Of a stretch of DNA of 64,000 nucleotides, positions 63,727 to 64,000 are shown piece by piece. Each line of letters begins with the position of its first letter. The stretch's first letter is position 1. A model generated the notes under the pieces. That model ran no database searches. It saw only the letters and a list, made by a program, of their open reading frames with translations, and was not told where the DNA came from. The position numbers were made by a program, and so were the translations under genes. The DNA comes from Pseudomonadota bacterium (GTDB taxonomy: Bacteria > Pseudomonadota > Gammaproteobacteria > Acidiferrobacterales > Acidiferrobacteraceae): the NCBI GenBank assembly GCA_021777535.1, contig JAJYDN010000010.1:1-64000 (forward strand), given 5' to 3'.

Positions 63727-64000
63727 AATGTGCCCACCTCTACAATCGACGCAAGGCCAGTCCGGCCCGCCCGGCGCATCGGTGACCCACCCCCCACCAG
63801 TACTCCCGGCCGGCCCCTCTTCCCCGCGCTCCACGCGGCAACGTCCGCCGACCGAGGCGGCGCTGCCCGACGGAGAGTGCGGCGGGAACGCGCAGTCTGG
63901 GGCTGACCCTTTGACCACCTAAGCACGCAGATCCCGGCAGATGCCGCAGGCCGCGACGCGGGCCGCGGTACTGCCAATCCAGGCGGTTACTTGATACGCC
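63727..64000. other. Terminal 270 bp without a supported gene
   Basis: Only shadow frames are seen downstream of the amtB terminator up to the window end. A gene could begin beyond the edge. Confidence 0.4.

Overview
The window is GC-rich, densely coding gammaproteobacterial chromosome. The order suhB / trmJ-cysE-iscR-iscS-iscU, the ffh-ccsA(ypjD)-corC neighbourhood, rsd, fdxA and a complete cydABX-DC locus all point that way. Cytochrome bd, hemerythrin, cytochrome c', a b561-type cytochrome, a heavy-metal ATPase and a PQQ-propeller lipoprotein that could be a tetrathionate hydrolase would suit a sulfur- or iron-oxidising acidophile such as Acidiferrobacter. That genus assignment is inference from context; no rRNA or other decisive marker is present.

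Layout. 1-10.5 kb is housekeeping: Fe-S assembly with cysteine supply under two apparent IscR operators, suhB, a PilZ-like protein, fdxA, rsd, ffh, a CcsA-like membrane protein and a CorC-like protein. 10.5-11.5 kb is a gene graveyard with an IS256-end relic and a helicase fragment. mutS2 and tsaB follow, then a second decayed spacer with an arsM tail. 14.5-17.9 kb is the dTDP-L-rhamnose operon rfbBACD, followed by a Tas-like aldo-keto reductase. 19-24.5 kb is patchy accessory DNA: an exported orphan, a decayed reading frame, a heavy-metal ATPase, a truncated ORF and an IS3 scrap. 24.5-28.6 kb has the PQQ-propeller lipoprotein, an ABC exporter and a HugZ-like protein.

A 26-bp tandem repeat sits just upstream of a tRNA-Val(CAC) promoter. 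Immediately after the tRNA the sequence becomes visibly more AT-rich and encodes surface-glycan enzymes: a WsaF-like rhamnosyltransferase, a two-domain GT2, a methyltransferase and a further GT2. With rfbBACD about 11 kb away, a rhamnose-containing surface polysaccharide is the natural reading. 35.6-47 kb holds a hemerythrin, a four-gene DevBCA/TolC-type exporter operon, a zinc-ribbon membrane protein, a TPR protein, a dead IS256 copy and an SDR/cupin pair. 47.0-47.6 kb is a compact transcription unit (promoter, two small proteins, terminator) before kup.

50.9-54.6 kb holds a b561/cytochrome c' pair, relics of toxin-antitoxin and recombinase genes, another GT2 and a duplicated 3' end of cydC. 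54.6-61 kb is cydA-cydB-cydX-like-cydD-cydC, read leftward. The window closes with glnK-amtB, preceded by a sigma54-like promoter candidate.

No CRISPR array or complete defence system is visible. The strongest items for follow-up are the two IscR operators bracketing cysE, the CydX domain carried on a longer two-helix protein, the tandem repeats abutting the tRNA-Val promoter, the small-protein pair before kup, and the several gene graveyards.
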